Source of the DNA: Formosa sp030427735
GTDB taxonomy: Bacteria; Bacteroidota; Bacteroidia; Flavobacteriales; Flavobacteriaceae
DNA length: 64,000 nucleotides
NCBI RefSeq assembly: GCF_051200825.1
Contig: NZ_CP195158.1
Location: 2,480,001 to 2,544,000 of the forward strand
Reading direction: 5' to 3'
Shown: one piece after another, positions 61,380 to 64,000 of the stretch
Numbering within the stretch: the first letter of the stretch is position 1
How the letters are laid out: the number at the start of each line of letters is the position of its first letter
The notes under the pieces: model-generated
The model's database searches: none
What the model was told of the DNA's origin: nothing
Seen by the model: the letters and a program-made list of their open reading frames with translations, nothing else
Made by a program: the position numbers and the translations under genes

Positions 61380-62447
61380 ATGCTTAAAAACCCAAAAACA
61401 TATTTAGCCTTAGCGTTATTGCCCCTGTATGGCATTGTAAAATTTTTATCGGGGTATCCAGAAATTGTAGAGCGTGTATATAGTAACGGCATATACCCAT
61501 ATATTTCGAAAGGATTTCGATTTACCTTAGGATGGATGCCTTTTTCGTTTGGTGATTTTATTTACGCGTTTGGCATCATATACATTTTACATTGGTTATT
61601 TGCCAACAGAAAACGTATTATTACTGATACTATAAATTGGATTGTAGATGTTTTGGCGGCTACCACCGTAATTTATTTTGCTTTTCACTTGTTTTGGGGT
61701 ATGAATTATTACCGTTTACCATTACACAGCAATTTAGGTTTAGAAGCCGATTACACCACCGAACAATTGGTTAAGGTAACCACCTTATTAACCAACAAAA
61801 CCAATGCACTGCAATTTAAACTTACACAAAACGATACGTTAAAAGTAAACATACCTTTAACGAAACGTGAAATCTTTAAAATTTCGGAAAATGGGTATCG
61901 CAATTTAAAAGCACAATTCCCACATTTAGATTACAGCCCAAAAAGCATTAAAATGTCGTTATTTAGTGTGCCTTTAACTTATATGGGATTTAGCGGCTAC
62001 CTTAACCCTTTAACCAACGAAGCACAGGTAGATTACTTAATTCCAACTTATAAATTTCCAACTACAACGGCTCACGAAATGGCACATCAGTTAGGTTATG
62101 CCGCCGAAAATGAAGCTAACTTTATAGGATGCCTTGCCACTATTAACAACGATAATTTACACATTAAATATTCGGGGTATTCGTTTGGTCTTCGCCACTG
62201 TTTAAACGAAATTTACCATAGAGATCCTAATTTGTACGAAGATATGGTTGCTAAAGTGAATATAGGAGTTTTAAAAAACTATGAAGAAACCCGCCTGTTT
62301 TGGGAACAATACACCAACCCTTTAGAGCCAATTTTTAAACTGACTTACAGTTCGTATTTAGAAGCCAACAACCAACAAGGCGGCATGGAAAGTTACAGTT
62401 ATGTAGTCGCCTTACTAGTAAATTATTTTCAGGAGTTTGATATTTAG
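61380..62447 (+). CDS. DUF3810 membrane protein with HExxH-like motif
   Basis: 355 residues. Two to three N-terminal membrane helices (about 7-20, 55-78, 90-110), then a soluble domain with TTTAHEMAHQLGYAAENEANFIGCLA. HEMAH is an HExxH zinc signature followed 10 residues later by E, the gluzincin pattern, so a membrane metallopeptidase is likely though unproven. DUF3810 is widespread in Bacteroidota. Substrate unknown. Candidate leaderless transcript. Confidence 0.85.
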   Translation: MLKNPKTYLALALLPLYGIVKFLSGYPEIVERVYSNGIYPYISKGFRFTLGWMPFSFGDFIYAFGIIYILHWLFANRKRIITDTINWIVDVLAATTVIYFAFHLFWGMNYYRLPLHSNLGLEADYTTEQLVKVTTLLTNKTNALQFKLTQNDTLKVNIPLTKREIFKISENGYRNLKAQFPHLDYSPKSIKMSLFSVPLTYMGFSGYLNPLTNEAQVDYLIPTYKFPTTTAHEMAHQLGYAAENEANFIGCLATINNDNLHIKYSGYSFGLRHCLNEIYHRDPNLYEDMVAKVNIGVLKNYEETRLFWEQYTNPLEPIFKLTYSSYLEANNQQGGMESYSYVVALLVNYFQEFDI

Positions 62448-62476
62448 TCGCGTGGCAACCCTAATTAATTTTACAC

Positions 62477-62484
62477 TATTTTTG
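62477..62484 (+). promoter_or_regulatory. Candidate -7 element with start codon 4 bases downstream
   Basis: TATTTTTG matches exactly and ends 4 bases before the methyltransferase ATG at 62489, again suggesting a leaderless message. Confidence 0.55.
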
Positions 62485-62488
62485 CAGC

Positions 62489-63286
62489 ATGGAAAAACAC
62501 ATTAGCAGCATTCAGAATCCGTTAATAAAGCATATTTTTCAATTAAAAGAAAAATCGCGCGAACGCAAAAAATCGGAAACGTTTGTTATTGAAGGGCAAC
62601 GCGAAATTAGTTTAGCCATTAAAGGCGCTTACACCATAAACACACTGTTATATTGCCCCGATTTTGTTAATTTAGAAACCGTTACTAAACTACTACTTCC
62701 ACACACACAGCTTATAAACATCTCGAAAGACATATATCAAAAACTGGCTTATAGAGAAACTACCGAAGGTGTTCTAGCGATTGCCAAACACAAAACTAGC
62801 GTACTATCCGATTTGAAGTTTAGCACTCCAAATCCGTTAATTTTAATTGCTGAAGCTCCTGAAAAACCAGGAAACATTGGTGCCTTATTAAGAACTGCCG
62901 ATGCCGCTAATGTAGATGCTTTTATTATAGCCAACCCAAAAACCGATTTATACAACCCGAATATTATCCGCTCTAGCGTAGGGTGTGTATTTACCAATCA
63001 GGTTGCTACGGGAAGTACTTCGGAGATTATTTCATTTTTAAAATCGAAAAACATTAACATTTTCTGTGCAGCGCTTCAAGCTTCTAAACCGTATTACACC
63101 CAAAATTACACCAAAGCTTCTGCCTTGGTTGTAGGCACCGAAGCTACTGGTTTAAGCAACGATTGGCTGGACGAAGCAACACAAAACATCATCATCCCAA
63201 TGCAAGGCGAAATCGACTCTATGAACGTGTCTGTAGCCGCTGGCATATTAGTTTTCGAAGCAAAACGCCAAAGACAATTTGCCTAA
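62489..63286 (+). CDS. TrmH/SpoU family RNA 2'-O-methyltransferase
   Basis: 265 residues. N-terminal substrate-binding domain (SSIQNPLIKHIFQLKEKSRERKKSETFVIEGQRE) and SpoU knot domain with PEKPGNIGALLRTADAANVDAFII, VVGTEATGLS and IIPMQGEIDSMNVSVAAGILVFEA, the SAM-binding trefoil motifs. Methylates ribose in rRNA or tRNA; which site is not readable. Precedes an M48 protease start by 20 bp on the same strand. Confidence 0.92.
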   Translation: MEKHISSIQNPLIKHIFQLKEKSRERKKSETFVIEGQREISLAIKGAYTINTLLYCPDFVNLETVTKLLLPHTQLINISKDIYQKLAYRETTEGVLAIAKHKTSVLSDLKFSTPNPLILIAEAPEKPGNIGALLRTADAANVDAFIIANPKTDLYNPNIIRSSVGCVFTNQVATGSTSEIISFLKSKNINIFCAALQASKPYYTQNYTKASALVVGTEATGLSNDWLDEATQNIIIPMQGEIDSMNVSVAAGILVFEAKRQRQFA

Positions 63287-63306
63287 TTTTCAAGCAATTT
63301 AATATC

Positions 63307-64000
63307 ATGACAGCAACCACGCTTTTTTATATCATTATCGCCATTCTTATTATCGATTTTATTATCGACAAAATTCTTGATGCCCTAAATGCCAAACATT
63401 ATAATGACGCGTTGCCTTTAGACCTTCAAGATGTTTACGACGACAAAGAATACAAAACATCGCAACGTTATAAAAAAACCAATTATAAATTCGGGATTAT
63501 AACCTCTACATTCTCCATACTATTAACCCTTGCTTTTTTATGGTTTAACGGTTTTGAACATGTTGATACTTTTGCCAGAAGCTTTAGTAGCAACCCCATA
63601 ATTATTGCTTTATTGTTTTTTGGCGTGATTATGATTGGCAGCGATATTATTACCACACCCTTTGCCTACTATCAAACTTTTGTAATCGAAGAACAATTTG
63701 GGTTTAACAAAACCACAAAATCCACATTTTTTTTAGACAAGTTAAAAGGTTGGCTCATGATGGGCGTTATTGGCGGTGGCCTTTTAGCTTTAATTATTTT
63801 GTTTTACGATTTTACAGGAAACCAATTTTGGATGTACGCCTGGGCGCTTATTGCTGTGTTTAGCATTTTTATGAATATGTTCTACGCAAAACTTATTGTA
63901 CCACTTTTTAACAAACAAACTCCTTTGGGCGACGGTAGCTTACGAGACAAAATTTCAGCATACGCCCAGCAAGTCGGTTTTCAATTAGACAATATTTTTG
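63307..64000 (+). CDS. M48 family metalloprotease, CAAX prenyl protease 1/Ste24-like, N-terminal 231 codons (runs off the window)
   Basis: The frame from ATG at 63307 is open to the end. It reads MTATTLFYIIIAILIIDFII with several membrane helices, YYQTFVIEEQFGFNKTTKSTFFLDKLKGW and FYAKLIVPLFNKQTPLGDG, the N-terminal M48_N domain of Ste24-type proteases. The HExxH zinc site would lie past the edge. A membrane quality-control or processing protease. Follows the methyltransferase by 20 bp. Confidence 0.88.
   Translation, partial: MTATTLFYIIIAILIIDFIIDKILDALNAKHYNDALPLDLQDVYDDKEYKTSQRYKKTNYKFGIITSTFSILLTLAFLWFNGFEHVDTFARSFSSNPIIIALLFFGVIMIGSDIITTPFAYYQTFVIEEQFGFNKTTKSTFFLDKLKGWLMMGVIGGGLLALIILFYDFTGNQFWMYAWALIAVFSIFMNMFYAKLIVPLFNKQTPLGDGSLRDKISAYAQQVGFQLDNIF

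Noticed and set aside
1..64000. Mobile elements, prophage, tRNA and rRNA genes
   Set aside because: I looked for transposases, integrases, phage structural genes, tRNA T-arm patterns and rRNA-like blocks on both strands and saw none; a tRNAscan and ISfinder search would settle it.

Overview
The window looks like chromosome of a low-GC member of the Flavobacteriaceae (phylum Bacteroidota). The support is gliding and type IX secretion genes (gldF, gldG, gldI, a type B C-terminal sorting domain, a PorP/SprF protein), the Bacteroidota -7 promoter element TAnnTTTG in front of many genes, and families typical of the group (DUF4212 with its symporter, DUF3810, DUF6691/YeeE pairs). The genus cannot be fixed from sequence alone. 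Almost all of the window is coherent core chromosome. I see no rRNA, tRNA, CRISPR array, insertion sequence or prophage.

Layout. 1-900: start of polyphosphate kinase ppk1 and a SixA-like phosphatase. 1640-12305: one operon encoding a 2574-residue repetitive surface adhesin with a type IX sorting signal, a PorP/SprF partner and an OmpA protein with PorE-like domain order. 12306-13094: gene-free, with a strong terminator and two copies of a 101-bp repeat containing an imperfect hairpin. 13095-19721: a TPR protein, gyrA and clpC. 19884-26853: hutH, a TlpA-like lipoprotein, a DUF2167 protein, acs and an AraC-type regulator. 26875-31687: one minus-strand operon of AGCS symporter, GH1 beta-glucosidase, DUF4212 and sodium:solute symporter. 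31889-35761: a membrane acyltransferase-like gene started by TTG, purC, a 2H phosphoesterase and phoH. 35873-39893: a divergent SAM adenosyltransferase-family protein, an ABM monooxygenase, and gldF and gldG separated by an extra gene. 39971-47177: dnaN, a divergent Lrp/AsnC regulator and PLP decarboxylase, a DUF4870 protein, a two-piece YeeE/YedE transporter, a serine hydrolase, ribH and a TPR membrane protein. 47307-52598: recF with a lipoprotein and a DciA-like gene, holA, an HsdR-N-only protein, a GT2 glycosyltransferase and an OmpA lipoprotein. 52715-56342: a DUF202 protein, an unknown protein, and a four-gene ABC export operon with a LolA-like periplasmic protein. 56443-64000: ndk, nrnA-gldI-cyclophilin/FKBP, pepD, DUF3810, an rRNA/tRNA methyltransferase and the start of an M48 (CAAX/Ste24) protease.

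The themes that link genes are surface biogenesis and gliding (adhesin operon, gldFG, gldI and periplasmic prolyl isomerases), replication and DNA supply (gyrA, dnaN, holA, recF, DciA-like, ndk, purC), and sodium-coupled uptake with acetate activation. The items I rank highest for follow-up are the SAM hydroxide adenosyltransferase homologue that seems to lack two of the three triad residues, the adhesin/SprF/PorE-like operon with its 336-residue super-repeat, the extra gene between gldF and gldG, and the LolA-like ABC operon. I found no clearly novel multi-gene defence or mobile system.
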